Shown: positions 43,204-52,944, numbered from the stretch's first letter. The stretch is DNA of 64,000 bases from Yersinia rohdei ATCC 43380 (GCF_000173775.1 NZ_ACCD01000003.1:62001-126000); one strand, 5' to 3'. Numbers and translations are program-made. The notes: generated by a model not told the origin, from the letters alone.

Positions 43204-43227
43204 CCAGCCTTTGGGCTGGTTTTTTAT
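43204..43227. terminator. Bidirectional terminator after yhbW
   Basis: AAAACCAGCC with GGCTGGTTTT and flanking A/T runs, about 30 bases beyond the leftward yhbW stop. Nearly the same arms as the deaD terminator at 42246-42274. Confidence 0.75.
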
Positions 43228-43254
43228 ATTGTCAGTATCCAGGTTGTAAATATA

Positions 43255-44298
43255 TTACCGGTATTCGGCAGCCTGTAAATCCTGTTGTAAGCTGGCGACT
43301 ATCTCAAATGAATACAAACGCGCCTGATGATCAAAAATCTGCCCATTTATCATTAATTCATCGGCTTGAGTTTCGCGTAATAATGACTGAAGCCCGTGCC
43401 GGACTTTATTTTTATCACCAATGATGGATAACCGCAGTGCCTGGTCGACACCAAACTGTTCGGCTGGCGAACAGATTTTCTCCATATCTGCCACTGGTGG
43501 CGGTAGCTGACCTGGTGTGCCTCGGTGCAGGCTGACAAACTGCTGCTGCATGGAGGTAAACAGGAAGCGGGCATCAGAATCACTGTCTGCGGCGACGACA
43601 TTTACGCAAACAATGGCATAAGGTTTTGGCCACTGGGCGGAGGGTTGATAGTTTTCTCGGTACAGTTTGAGGGCCTGGAATAACATATCCGGCGCAAAAT
43701 GTGAGGCAAAAGCAAAGGGCAGCCCCATTGCGGCCGCCAGTTGCGCGCTATACAGGCTGGAACCCAGCAACCATAGCGGAACATGTAAACCTTGCCCTGG
43801 GACGGCTTGTACTGCTTGCCCCGGTTGCGCGTTCGCAAAATAGTTTTGCAGTTCGCGAACATCAGAAGGGAAGTTATCTACCTCGCCAGACAGGTGGCGG
43901 CGTAGCGCCATCATGGTGCGCTGGTCACTGCCCGGGGCGCGCCCAAGGCCAAGGTCAATGCGGTCAGGATAAAGTGAGGCGAGGGTGCCAAACTGTTCGG
44001 CAATCACCAGCGGGGAATGGTTCGGTAGCATCACCCCCCCGGAGCCGACGCGAATGCGGTGGGTGCCGCCAGCAATGTAGCCAATCAACACCGAGGTCGC
44101 GGCGCTGGCAATACCGGTCATATTATGATGTTCAGCCAGCCAGTAGCGGTGATATCCCCACTTTTCAGCATGTTGAGCTAAGTCTAGCGAAGCATGAAAT
44201 GCATCTCGCGGCGTTTTACCTTGTGCTATTGGTGATAAATCGAGAACCGAAAGCGGCACTGTCGTTTTGTCAGTTATAGGCATGTTGTTGTCATTCAT
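43255..44298 (-). CDS. yhbW: YhbW, luciferase-like flavin monooxygenase family protein
   Basis: A bacterial-luciferase-fold (F420/FMN-dependent) protein of about 347 residues, E. coli YhbW 335. Conserved stretches include [33 protein letters not shown] and [14 protein letters not shown]. The substrate is unknown; in E. coli the neighbouring ubiTUV genes suggest, but do not prove, a redox role. The start at 44298 has GGACGA upstream; an ATG at 44310 adds four residues without a good site. Confidence 0.93.
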   Translation of the reverse strand: MNDNNMPITDKTTVPLSVLDLSPIAQGKTPRDAFHASLDLAQHAEKWGYHRYWLAEHHNMTGIASAATSVLIGYIAGGTHRIRVGSGGVMLPNHSPLVIAEQFGTLASLYPDRIDLGLGRAPGSDQRTMMALRRHLSGEVDNFPSDVRELQNYFANAQPGQAVQAVPGQGLHVPLWLLGSSLYSAQLAAAMGLPFAFASHFAPDMLFQALKLYRENYQPSAQWPKPYAIVCVNVVAADSDSDARFLFTSMQQQFVSLHRGTPGQLPPPVADMEKICSPAEQFGVDQALRLSIIGDKNKVRHGLQSLLRETQADELMINGQIFDHQARLYSFEIVASLQQDLQAAEYR

Positions 44299-44569
44299 AG
44301 AGTCGTCCATCTTAATATCATGTCGAGTCGCTTGAAGGGCGAACGCATTATCCCCTTACTGATTGAAGCTAATGGGATTATTCAGTTATAGCTGCATTAA
44401 CCTATTCACAATGCAAAGCTATACCTATGAAAGCATAATCTAAATAGCTGTTACTGAAGGGGGAATAAATGCGGCGACAGCGGGATGGGGCGGTGCATGA
44501 GTCTGGGAATGCGGTTTAAGTAGCAGGGAGGGCGGTGCTGCTCTCCCTGTTTATGGGGTTACTGGCCAG

Positions 44570-45448
44570 TTATGGTACTAATTCCAATCCGGCAATTTGC
44601 TGCCAATAGCCGTTGCAATCTGCTTTATCGGCCAGAGTCAGTGGCTTCAACCCCGACTCATTCGCGCGGAACTGATCCATGACCGCCAAGGTTTCTTTGC
44701 TTTGCGGTGAAAGGCGCACAATATCCACCAACCCCTGCATGGACGTCAGCGAATTACCCAAGTTATAGCAATAGCCACTTTGGGTTTGAATGCCATTGAG
44801 GATAAAGACCTGCTGGTTTTCTTGTGACAGTACCGGGCGACCTTGCGGGTACTTAATGCAACAGGTTTCACACTCATCTTTGGCCCGATCTTCTGACCGC
44901 GCAGTGAAGCAGCGGGCAGAATATGCCAGCGGCAGATGGCCGTAACCCATGACCTCAACTTCAAACTGATGGCGAAATCCCAGTTCTTCACACTGTAGCA
45001 GCACATTTGCCAGCCAATCGCGTGAGAGTTCAACTGGCATACACCAACGCATCATGCCCTGACGATGTAAAATTCGCAGCGTATAGGCGTTGTAGCAGTT
45101 CAGCGCATGGCCAGCAACAAAGGGCAAACCGCGTTCAGCTGCCATATTTACCGCGCCCAAGTCATTGGCTTCCAACAAGAACTCGCCATTTTCCACGTAG
45201 CGCTTGAGTTCATTTAACTCTGATGGCGCTTGCAGCAGTGCCAGTGTGGATATCACCACCTGCTTGCCGCTGGTGGCGACTTCTTTGGCCAGCGCCAGCC
45301 AATCACCGACTTTCATTTCACGGCGTTTGGTACACACGTTCTCACCAAGATAAATGATGTCGGCGCTGCTGTTGGCGGCGGCCTGATAAAAATCTTCAAT
45401 ATCAGTTTTTGGCCAGTAATAGAGTACTGCGCCTAAGGCATACTTCAT
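44570..45448 (-). CDS. ubiV: UbiV, O2-independent ubiquinone hydroxylation protein
   Basis: A U32-peptidase-like protein of 292 residues that, with UbiU, hydroxylates the ubiquinone ring anaerobically using prephenate as oxygen donor. The iron-sulfur cysteines known in E. coli UbiV are all at the same positions here: Cys39, Cys180, Cys193 and Cys197. The start at 45448 (MKYALGAVLYYWPK) is preceded by GGAGG; upstream codons add seven residues. It begins 11 bases after the ubiU stop and is co-transcribed. Confidence 0.96.
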   Translation of the reverse strand: MKYALGAVLYYWPKTDIEDFYQAAANSSADIIYLGENVCTKRREMKVGDWLALAKEVATSGKQVVISTLALLQAPSELNELKRYVENGEFLLEANDLGAVNMAAERGLPFVAGHALNCYNAYTLRILHRQGMMRWCMPVELSRDWLANVLLQCEELGFRHQFEVEVMGYGHLPLAYSARCFTARSEDRAKDECETCCIKYPQGRPVLSQENQQVFILNGIQTQSGYCYNLGNSLTSMQGLVDIVRLSPQSKETLAVMDQFRANESGLKPLTLADKADCNGYWQQIAGLELVP

Positions 45449-45459
45449 GTTTCCTCCGG

Positions 45460-46455
45460 CTACTGCCACTTACGATGATAAGCGCCCAGAGTGGTTTGGG
45501 TGCCTTCGGACATTGCGCCCAGTTGTGCCATCCACTCCGCTTTGGCGGAAAATTGCGTCGGATTGGCCAGATAGTGGTCAATTGCTTGTCGCCAGACTTT
45601 GGCAACCTGGCTGACATAAGCTGGACTGCGCTGGCGTCCTTCAATTTTCACCGAAGCAATATTGGCGGCAAATAATTCGGGTAGCAGTTCAAGGGTGTTA
45701 AGACTGGTCGGCTCCTCGAGTGCATGATAGCGCTGGTCATCGACCAGATAGCGGCCTTTGCACAATGTTGGGTAACCGGCATTTTCGTTATCTTCATAAC
45801 GGTCGATTAGCACCTCATTGAGGCGAGATTCCATGCCTTGCGGGGTTTGTTGCCAGCGCACAAAGCGCGCCGGTGAGCAGGCACCGACGGTGTTGGGAGA
45901 TTCGCCAGTCAAATAGGACGATAGATAGCAACGGCCTTCAGCCATAATGCACAAGCTGCCAAAGGCAAAGACTTCCAGGGGCACCGGGCTGGTACGTGAC
46001 AGCTGTTTTACCTGATGCATGGACAGGACGCGCGGCAAAACCACCCGTGCCACATCAAAGTGGCGTTGATAGAAACGGATGGCTTCATCATTGGTGGCAG
46101 AGGCTTGCACCGAAACATGGCGCTCAACCTGTGGGTAACGTGTGGCTGCATATTCCAGCATGGCCAAATCAGCTAAAATTAGGGCATCCGCCCCCAGTTG
46201 CGCCGCCATATCCACTGCCCGTTGCCAGCGGGAATAGCCGCTAGGGTGGGCGAAGGTATTAATGGCGATATGTAATTTGCGCTTGCGGCTGTGTACGTAA
46301 TTGACCGCTTCTTGTAGCTTTTTATCGGTGAAATTCAGTCCGGCAAAATGGCGGGCATTGGTATCATCTTTCAAGCCGATATAAACCGCATCAGCGCCGT
46401 TATCGATGGCAGCCTTTAAGGCGGGTAAATTGCCGGCAGGACACAGCAGCTCCAT
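45460..46455 (-). CDS. ubiU: UbiU, O2-independent ubiquinone hydroxylation protein
   Basis: Partner of UbiV; 331 residues from the ATG at 46455 (MELLCPAGNLPALKAA), the E. coli length. The [4Fe-4S] cysteines Cys169, Cys176, Cys193 and Cys232 are all present, and the U32 signature EVFAFGSLCIMAEGRCYLSS is intact. A GGGGA site precedes this start; an ATG at 46533 would add 26 unconserved residues. Divergent to ubiT, so the three anaerobic ubiquinone genes share a 387-base control region. Confidence 0.96.
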   Translation of the reverse strand: MELLCPAGNLPALKAAIDNGADAVYIGLKDDTNARHFAGLNFTDKKLQEAVNYVHSRKRKLHIAINTFAHPSGYSRWQRAVDMAAQLGADALILADLAMLEYAATRYPQVERHVSVQASATNDEAIRFYQRHFDVARVVLPRVLSMHQVKQLSRTSPVPLEVFAFGSLCIMAEGRCYLSSYLTGESPNTVGACSPARFVRWQQTPQGMESRLNEVLIDRYEDNENAGYPTLCKGRYLVDDQRYHALEEPTSLNTLELLPELFAANIASVKIEGRQRSPAYVSQVAKVWRQAIDHYLANPTQFSAKAEWMAQLGAMSEGTQTTLGAYHRKWQ

Positions 46456-46842
46456 AGAATTTTCCCCATCCGAAGATGATATTGGCATGTTAGCTTTTGG
46501 TAGTTGAAGCTGCAGGAGATGGCCGGTGTTCATTTATTTGAATCACTTAACCTGAGTAAATTCATTAGGATTTATTCACGGCGGCCTATCTACAACGTCA
46601 ATTACTTTGGGCATAGCGAGCGGCGATTTTAGTTAATCTGCTTTGAGCTGACCTTGATTTAAGGCAGTTTCTTTCGCATTGATGGCATTCTTCTGATATT
46701 TAGCCAATCTCTGATGCAAAATTTATTGATATAACGCGCTTTCCTATTTCACCAATGTGGCAAAATGCATTTATTCAGTATCACTTTTTATACCCTATAG
46801 CTTGAAAGATGATGGGTATATTGCCAAAAGGAGTCACAGCCT
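46456..46842. promoter_or_regulatory. Divergent control region between ubiU and ubiT
   Basis: A 387-base region carrying both promoters. Three TTGAT half-sites (for example within 46650-46740) resemble FNR halves, but none has a good ATCAA partner, so no FNR box is called. An ERIC-end remnant lies at 46789-46820, just before the ubiT ribosome-binding site. Confidence 0.4.
46789..46820. repeat. Minimal ERIC-like palindrome upstream of ubiT
   Basis: TATACCC at one end and GGGTATA at the other, only 32 bases apart, with CTTGAAAGATGAT before the right end. These are the two outer ends of an ERIC element without the core. It stops 22 bases before the ubiT GTG start and would lie in its 5' leader or promoter. 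Confidence 0.5.
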
Positions 46843-47364
46843 GTGTTGGAAAAACTACGAGCACATCTTGTGCGTCAAGGGCCGGCGCTGCTGCGGGGGC
46901 CGCTAAAATTGACGCCATTTGCCTTACAACGCCAGGTATTGGAACAAGTGCTGGGTTGGCAATTTCGCCAAGCACTGCTGGAGGGCGATCTGGAGTTTTT
47001 GGAGTCCCGCTGGCTAAAAATTGAAGTGCGCGACCTCGCATTGCAATGGTTTATGACGGTGGAAAACGGTAGGCTGGTGGTAAGCCAACAGGCTGAAGCT
47101 GATGTTAGCTTTAGTGGTGATGCCAACGATCTTATTTTGATCGCTGCCCGTAAAGAAGATCCGGATACGCTGTTTTTCCAGCGCCGGTTACGAATTGAAG
47201 GGGATACCGAATTGGGCCTGTATGTGAAAAACTTGATGGATGCTATCGAATTAGAATCTATGCCGACACTTTTGCGCGTTGGTCTGCAACAACTGGCTGA
47301 ATTTATTGAAGCCGGTCAGCAAGAGGGTGCGGCGAGTCATTCCCGTACATTAGCATCGTGCTGA
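46843..47364 (+). CDS. ubiT: UbiT, SCP2-domain accessory factor for anaerobic ubiquinone synthesis
   Basis: A 173-residue SCP2-like lipid-binding protein required with UbiU and UbiV for O2-independent ubiquinone synthesis. LTPFALQRQVLEQVLGWQF and DPDTLFFQRRLRIEGDTELG are conserved. GTG start with AAGGAG upstream. Its end overlaps yhbS by seven bases. Confidence 0.95.
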   Translation: MLEKLRAHLVRQGPALLRGPLKLTPFALQRQVLEQVLGWQFRQALLEGDLEFLESRWLKIEVRDLALQWFMTVENGRLVVSQQAEADVSFSGDANDLILIAARKEDPDTLFFQRRLRIEGDTELGLYVKNLMDAIELESMPTLLRVGLQQLAEFIEAGQQEGAASHSRTLASC

Positions 47365-47861
47365 TACGTGTAGAAATTCCAGTAGATGCGCCTGGGATAG
47401 ACGCACTCTTGCGCCAAACATTCAAGCGCGATGATGAAGCCGAACTGGTGCAGCAATTGCGCGAAGACGGCTTACTGACGCTGGGGATAGTGGCGACAGA
47501 TGATGAGGGCGGCGTGGTCGGTTATGCCGCTTTCAGCCCAGTTGAAGTGGGCGGAGAAGATCGTCAATGGGTCGCATTGGCTCCATTGGCGGTAGAAGAA
47601 AGCCTGCGCCGTCAGGGGCTGGCAGAGAAACTGGTGTATGAAGGTCTCGATTCTCTCAATGAATTTGGCTATGCCGCGGTGGTGGTATTAGGCGAACCTT
47701 CTTATTATCAGCGTTTTGGCTTTGTTCCCGCGGCGAGTCATCAATTAACTTGCCGGTGGCCGAATACTGAAGATGCTTTTCAGGTTTACGCGTTGGCAGA
47801 AGATGCACTGGCTGACACTGAGGGCGAAGTGGTATTTTCTGCCCCCTTTAATCGGTTTTAG
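47358..47861 (+). CDS. yhbS: YhbS, GNAT-family N-acetyltransferase
   Basis: A 167-residue GNAT protein. The acetyl-CoA-binding segment is LAPLAVEESLRRQGLAEKLV around residues 74-93, followed by GYAAVVVLGEPSYYQRFGF. Starts with GTG inside the end of ubiT, as in E. coli. The acetyl acceptor is unknown. Confidence 0.94.
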   Translation: MLIRVEIPVDAPGIDALLRQTFKRDDEAELVQQLREDGLLTLGIVATDDEGGVVGYAAFSPVEVGGEDRQWVALAPLAVEESLRRQGLAEKLVYEGLDSLNEFGYAAVVVLGEPSYYQRFGFVPAASHQLTCRWPNTEDAFQVYALAEDALADTEGEVVFSAPFNRF

Positions 47862-47865
47862 TCAG

Positions 47866-48171
47866 TCACTTTTTATTGCTTATCGGCTTCTCGATGAGCA
47901 ATGCTATCAATGAAGAAGGCTGGCTAATCACCAGCTGTTCTTTTTGTGGCTTACTGAGTTGTTTCACTCGATATTCCAGCTTCAATGCAGTGGAACGATC
48001 CCCGACCTCACAATGAAATACCAGCGCTAGCTCCCCTTTCCCTCTCAGGGCTTTGGCCCCTTTCCCGGCCTGATGCTGCATTAAGCGGCGGGTAACATCG
48101 GTGGTAATGCCGGTATACAGCATGCCAGTGGTGGTGCGCAGCAGATAGAGATGCCAAAGGCTATCCGACAT
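47866..48171 (-). CDS. yhbQ: YhbQ, GIY-YIG domain protein
   Basis: A 101-residue single GIY-YIG nuclease-fold protein. The core runs [19 protein letters not shown], with Arg and His in [19 protein letters not shown] and the Glu in [17 protein letters not shown]. coli YhbQ (100 residues) is reported to have DNase activity. Convergent to yhbS. In E. coli the next gene is yhbP; here about 14 kb of other genes intervene. Confidence 0.95.
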   Translation of the reverse strand: MSDSLWHLYLLRTTTGMLYTGITTDVTRRLMQHQAGKGAKALRGKGELALVFHCEVGDRSTALKLEYRVKQLSKPQKEQLVISQPSSLIALLIEKPISNKK

Positions 48172-48322
48172 AATTTTATTCCATTCCGGGGGTAGCGGTT
48201 CGGAACATTATTACTGGAATTCCATGTGGCATCCTGACTTTTTTATCTACTGGCACCTTATCTGGTTCAATCGCCCCGATTTTGCTCAATATAATGTTGA
48301 ATAACATGAGCAAGTTGGCGGC

Positions 48323-49639
48323 TTATTTAGTCTTGGTTGCCAATTCGAAACGCGGTGAAACCAAGCCGTACAATGTCCATCCGAGGAAGGTCACAATAGC
48401 CCCCCAAGTCATGGCTTCCTGACCGGAGCTGTAGAGCGCATAGAAGCTATACATCGCGCCGATAAAGGCAATGATATTGGCTTTACGGGCTTTTGCTGGT
48501 GGCACATTGGCGGTCTTCTGAATAATCACCAGTGCGGCCATCGACAGAATATAAGGGATGATATTGGTCACAACGGCCAAATTGACCAGCACATTGAACT
48601 GTTTATTCAGTGATGGGCTAATGGTCATCAGGGACAGAACGCTCTGGATAACCACTATGGTTAGCATCCCTTTGATAGGGGCATCGGCTTTACTGACTTT
48701 AGCGAAAATTTTCGGGAAGAAACCTTCATCGGCAGAGGATTTAAACACCTGCGCGATGGTGAACTGCCAGCCCAGCAAAGAGCCAACACAGGACATAATC
48801 ATCAATGCCATAATGATTTTACCCACTGCTGGGGTAAACATGTAGGCGAAGGCCAGGCCAAATGGCGCGGTAGAGTTAGCCAAATCCATATTAGGCACGA
48901 TACCGGCGATGACATTGGTCGAAATGATGTAAATAACCGCAGCACCTAAAGTCCCACCCAATACCGCGATTGGAACATTACGTTCAGGGTTTTCTACGGT
49001 ATCGGTGTTAGCACAGGCAGACTCAAGCCCCAGGAAAGCCCACAACGTCATGGAGATAGAAGATCCCACGGCTTCAAAAACGGGCAGGCCATGTGGGTTC
49101 CATGCGGCGATATAGGCTGAACCGCTAAACCAGAACCAACCAATAATAGAAATACCTACTACCGGGATAATGACCCCCCAGATAGTGACGCTACTTATTT
49201 GCCCGGTAATACGTGCGCCGCCGAAGTTAGCCACGGTGGCCAACCAGAGTACGCAGATGGTGGCAATTGAGATACCCAATGGGCTGAGGGTGGCACCTAA
49301 TAATTCAGTCCCATACCCGACTGCCGAGATTGCAATGGCGATATTGGCAATAAGCAGTGACGCGCCATAGGTATAGTTGGCCATGAAGTTGCCGGATTTG
49401 CCGAAAGCATATTCTGCATAACCGCCCATCCCACCAGATTTACGGCTGAACATGCCGCATTGGGCAAAAGCATAAGCCAGTGCCATAGAACCGACTGCGG
49501 TGACTAACCATGAAACGATAGAAATCGTTCCAACTTCGGCGAGTTTGGTTGGCAGCATAATTATGCCCGACCCCATCATATTGACGGCGGTCAGAATAGT
49601 CAGCTGTACGACTCCCATCTTATTATTTTTTTTACTCAT
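48323..49639 (-). CDS. potE: Putrescine/ornithine antiporter PotE
   Basis: A 438-residue APC-superfamily transporter with twelve predicted helices, E. coli PotE 439. The N terminus (KMGVVQLTILTAVNMMGSGI) and AFLGLESACANTDTVENPER are typical. It exchanges external ornithine for putrescine, so together with SpeF it consumes protons in acid. It follows speF after 94 bases, with a CTGCGGG/CCCGCAG hairpin (49669-49693) between them. Confidence 0.96.
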   Translation of the reverse strand: MSKKNNKMGVVQLTILTAVNMMGSGIIMLPTKLAEVGTISIVSWLVTAVGSMALAYAFAQCGMFSRKSGGMGGYAEYAFGKSGNFMANYTYGASLLIANIAIAISAVGYGTELLGATLSPLGISIATICVLWLATVANFGGARITGQISSVTIWGVIIPVVGISIIGWFWFSGSAYIAAWNPHGLPVFEAVGSSISMTLWAFLGLESACANTDTVENPERNVPIAVLGGTLGAAVIYIISTNVIAGIVPNMDLANSTAPFGLAFAYMFTPAVGKIIMALMIMSCVGSLLGWQFTIAQVFKSSADEGFFPKIFAKVSKADAPIKGMLTIVVIQSVLSLMTISPSLNKQFNVLVNLAVVTNIIPYILSMAALVIIQKTANVPPAKARKANIIAFIGAMYSFYALYSSGQEAMTWGAIVTFLGWTLYGLVSPRFELATKTK

Positions 49640-49733
49640 TTTTATTATCTCTTTTTAAATTTCAGAGACTGCGGGCGTAATTTACCCCCGCAGGTTTGAG
49701 TGTTATTTTTGGTGTTTTATAAATAAGTATTTA

Positions 49734-51896
49734 TTATTGTTTCATCATATAGCCATATGCACGGTTCCATCCGTCTTCATCAACTTGTAAATAAACGCCT
49801 TGTAATTCAGGTGCAAATCCCGGTAATAAATTAATGCTTTCTTCAAGTGCCAGGAAATAACGTTGAGCCGCGCCGCCCCAAACTTCACCAGGGACAACAC
49901 ACAATACTCCCGGTGGATAAGGTAATGCGCCTTCTGCGGCAATACGACCTTCTGCTTTACACAATGGAACTAATTCGGCATGTCCACGGACGAATTCAAT
50001 ATTGGCATCCTGAGGATTCATCATGACTTTCGGGAAATATTGTTTACGGAACATTTCTTTTTGCAGCTGTTTAACATCATAGCTGACATAAAGGTCGTGC
50101 ATTTCCTGACACAATTTCCCGATGGTATAACCTTGATAGCGAGTTTCATTATTACGATAAACTGTTGGTAATACATCGATGAGCAAAGCATCTTCTTTAA
50201 TGAAACGTTCAAAACGGGCAATTTGCGCCACCAAATGTTGCATTTTCGCCAAGTCTTCTGCTGGCGTTAATAAGAACAGGATGGAGTTAAGGTCACATTT
50301 CTCTGGCACAATTCCATTTTCGCGCAGGAAATTAGCCAAAATAGTTGCTGGAATACCGGATGCAGTATATTCGCCAGTATTGGTATCAATGCCGGGTGTG
50401 GTTAATAATAACTTACAAGGGTCAACAAAATATTGTGATTCTTCATAGCCTTCGAAAGCATGCCATTTCTCACCGGGTATGAAATTAAAGAAACGCAAAT
50501 CTTGAGCCATGACCTCGGTATCATATTCTTGCCAAGGTTTACCCTCCACAGTGACAGGAACAAAAGGTTTTATTAGGCTACAGGTATTTAAGAGCGTTTT
50601 GCGGGCTTCAATACCGGTTTTAACACAATCAAGCCACATACGTTGGCCGCTTTTACCCTCATGCATTTTCGCATTAATATCTAATGCGGCAAATAATGGA
50701 TAAAATGGGCTGGTGGATGCATGTAGCATAAACGCATTATTAAAACGTTTGTGATTACAGTAACGATCCTGGCCTTTAATATGTTTATCTTTCTTATGAA
50801 TTTGTGAGGTTTGTGAGAAACCGGCCTGTTGTTTATGTACTGATTGAGTAACGATAATACCGGGATCATTTTCATTCAGTTCAAGTAATAATGGTGAACA
50901 ATCCTTCATCATTGGAATAAATTGCTCGTAACCCACCCATGCTGAGTCAAACAGAATATAGTCACAAAGATGGCCAATCTTATCCACCACTTGGCGGGCA
51001 TTATAAATTGTGCCGTCATAGGTACCTAGTTGGATAATCGCCAGACGGAATGGACGTGCTTCGTTGGCACGTTCCGGAGCTACGCTACGTATTTGTTCTC
51101 GTAGGTATTTTTCTTCAAAACAGTGAGCATCAATTCCACCAATAAAGCCAAATGGGTTGCGGGCGGTTTCCAGATAGACTGGGGTAGCCCCGGCTTGAAT
51201 CAGCGCGCCGTGGTGGTTGGATTTATGGTTGTTGCGGTCAAAGAGCACCAAGTCACCACGAGCTAATAGGGCATTGGTAGCAACTTTATTTGAAGCTGAT
51301 GTTCCGTTCAGAACGAAATAGGTTTTATCGGCATTAAATACTTTCGCCGCATGTTTTTGCGCATCACAAGGTGCACCTTCGTGAATGAGTAAGTCACCTA
51401 ATTTGACATCAGCATTACACATGTCAGAGCGGAAAATAGTTTCGCCATAGAAGTCAAAAAATTGACGGCCAGCGGGATGCTTACGGAAGAATTGTCCGCC
51501 CTGATGTCCTGGGCAAGCAAAGGTGGAATTACCCATTTCTACATATTTTTTTAATGTATTAAAGAAGGGTGGCAGCAACTCTTTTTCATATTTTTCTGCG
51601 GCTGATTCCAGTTGTTTACCATAAAAATCAGTATTATCACCACAAAGTTCAAATACCCCGTTTAATGAGGGTAATACATCAGTATTCAGTTCTTCTTCAC
51701 AACAGACTGCGGCAAAAATAGGAATTTCAAGGCCCAAGGCATGAATGCTATCAATGACGCCATTATTGATATCTTGAACAGACAAAACGACAGCAGCAAT
51801 ATCTGTAAAATCCGTGTGTAAAACATCGACTATTTCTCGCTGCGATTCAAAGCAAGATATAGCTGATGTGCTTGCCGCAATATTCAACTTTTTCAT
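49734..51896 (-). CDS. speF: Inducible ornithine decarboxylase SpeF
   Basis: PLP-dependent fold type I decarboxylase converting ornithine to putrescine and CO2. The 720 residues (E. coli 732) include an N-terminal response-regulator-like wing (about 1-107), the core domain with the PLP lysine in SVHKQQAGFSQTSQ, and the C-terminal domain. HPAGRQFFDFYGETIFRSDM is conserved. A 430-base leader containing the speFL arrest peptide precedes it, so induction by ornithine at the level of transcription elongation is expected. Confidence 0.97.
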   Translation of the reverse strand: MKKLNIAASTSAISCFESQREIVDVLHTDFTDIAAVVLSVQDINNGVIDSIHALGLEIPIFAAVCCEEELNTDVLPSLNGVFELCGDNTDFYGKQLESAAEKYEKELLPPFFNTLKKYVEMGNSTFACPGHQGGQFFRKHPAGRQFFDFYGETIFRSDMCNADVKLGDLLIHEGAPCDAQKHAAKVFNADKTYFVLNGTSASNKVATNALLARGDLVLFDRNNHKSNHHGALIQAGATPVYLETARNPFGFIGGIDAHCFEEKYLREQIRSVAPERANEARPFRLAIIQLGTYDGTIYNARQVVDKIGHLCDYILFDSAWVGYEQFIPMMKDCSPLLLELNENDPGIIVTQSVHKQQAGFSQTSQIHKKDKHIKGQDRYCNHKRFNNAFMLHASTSPFYPLFAALDINAKMHEGKSGQRMWLDCVKTGIEARKTLLNTCSLIKPFVPVTVEGKPWQEYDTEVMAQDLRFFNFIPGEKWHAFEGYEESQYFVDPCKLLLTTPGIDTNTGEYTASGIPATILANFLRENGIVPEKCDLNSILFLLTPAEDLAKMQHLVAQIARFERFIKEDALLIDVLPTVYRNNETRYQGYTIGKLCQEMHDLYVSYDVKQLQKEMFRKQYFPKVMMNPQDANIEFVRGHAELVPLCKAEGRIAAEGALPYPPGVLCVVPGEVWGGAAQRYFLALEESINLLPGFAPELQGVYLQVDEDGWNRAYGYMMKQ

Positions 51897-52329
51897 TATA
51901 GGTTCTCTTTTATTTAGGATATATAAACCCGTCCAACATTTTCTACATTGGATTTAGTCGTTTAATAAATTTTATGTATAGCAGTCCATATCAATGAAAT
52001 ATTATTCATTAATAAATAGTCTGCTGTTCTGCGCAACACTATGGCCTAATTTTTAGGCGCAGTGATCCTTGTGTCATTCAGCATTGATGACAAAGGCGAC
52101 ATTAAATTTTTACGGGATAGCTATATTTCTGCTGAAAAACTAACAGCACCAGGTGATATCGATTGAGTAACAATCTGATAGTGTAAAATATTACCGAGTG
52201 TTAGTAGCTTTGGAAAAAGCAGATAATAGATAACATAACGCAAAGGCCAATAGCACTTTTCGTATCTGTTAAATATTATTTATAGACAATGACTATCCAA
52301 TAAAAATGGATGTCATCGCAGGAAGGATA
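51897..52329 (-). promoter_or_regulatory. Leader RNA region between speFL and speF
   Basis: The 433 bases between the arrest-peptide stop and the speF start contain no other supportable gene. In E. coli this stretch carries a Rho-dependent terminator exposed unless the ribosome stalls on speFL. I could not delimit the Rho site by eye. Confidence 0.5.
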
Positions 52330-52434
52330 TTATCTAAAGTGGAAATAGGAAAAGTTAAAATAACTACGGTGTGCGGGCATCATTAAATGTGTTGTCCGCC
52401 TTATATGCGCCATTTTCTTGTTGTTATTTTCCAT
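52330..52434 (-). CDS. speFL: SpeFL, ornithine-sensing arrest leader peptide
   Basis: A 34-codon reading frame, ATG at 52434 and TAA at 52332-52330. The N terminus MENNNKKMAHIRRTTHLM carries the HIRRxxH sensor motif at residues 10-16, at the same place and with the same total length as the E. coli peptide as I recall it. The C-terminal half is aromatic and ends FNFSYFHFR, where E. coli ends FDFHFFNAR. In E. coli and Salmonella, ornithine captured by the ribosome with this nascent peptide causes arrest, prevents Rho termination and induces speF-potE. Confidence 0.9.
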   Translation of the reverse strand: MENNNKKMAHIRRTTHLMMPAHRSYFNFSYFHFR

Positions 52435-52454
52435 TTGTGTAAGGTCTCTGTTTT

Positions 52455-52497
52455 TTTAAACAATTTTTTGTTTTAAACAAGATTTTCGTTTTAAACA
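52455..52497. repeat. Three spaced TTTAAACA repeats upstream of speFL
   Basis: TTTAAACA occurs at 52455-52462, 52472-52479 and 52490-52497, with a 17-18 base period, ending about 20 bases before the speFL start in transcript direction. They may be protein-binding sites or simply AT-rich promoter sequence. Confidence 0.6.
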
Positions 52498-52944
52498 GTA
52501 ATTTAGAAAAACTAACTGATGGCGGCTATTTTAGTCATAACACTTATTCATTCCGTGACTTAGGTCATGTTTTTTGTCTCTTTTAAAATGCATCTTGACT
52601 AAAATATGAATAAATAGCCTGTTATATTCATAATTAACGGTATTTATTCAAAACTGTACTGTATATTATGCAAAACAGTTGGCGGGTATTTAACACGGCA
52701 GATACATTGGCAGGTTAATATAAGCAATGAGAGCGGATTCTTAATAGCGTTTGTATTTTATTTGTTAATCAAAAATCATTTGTTACATTCTCATTTATAC
52801 GGAAATCTTGCATATAAATTCACATTTATCTTATGTGGTAAATGATAACTAAATCACATTATTAGGTGCTTTATCGCCATATTCACGATTATCAGGAAGG
52901 ATATGCTGGGATTGTTCTCTTGATTAGATATAAGTGTGGTGAAA

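Noticed and set aside
46600-46745. FNR boxes between ubiU and ubiT
   Set aside because: TTGAT half-sites are present, but none has a recognisable ATCAA partner at four-base spacing, so no site is called although FNR control would be logical.
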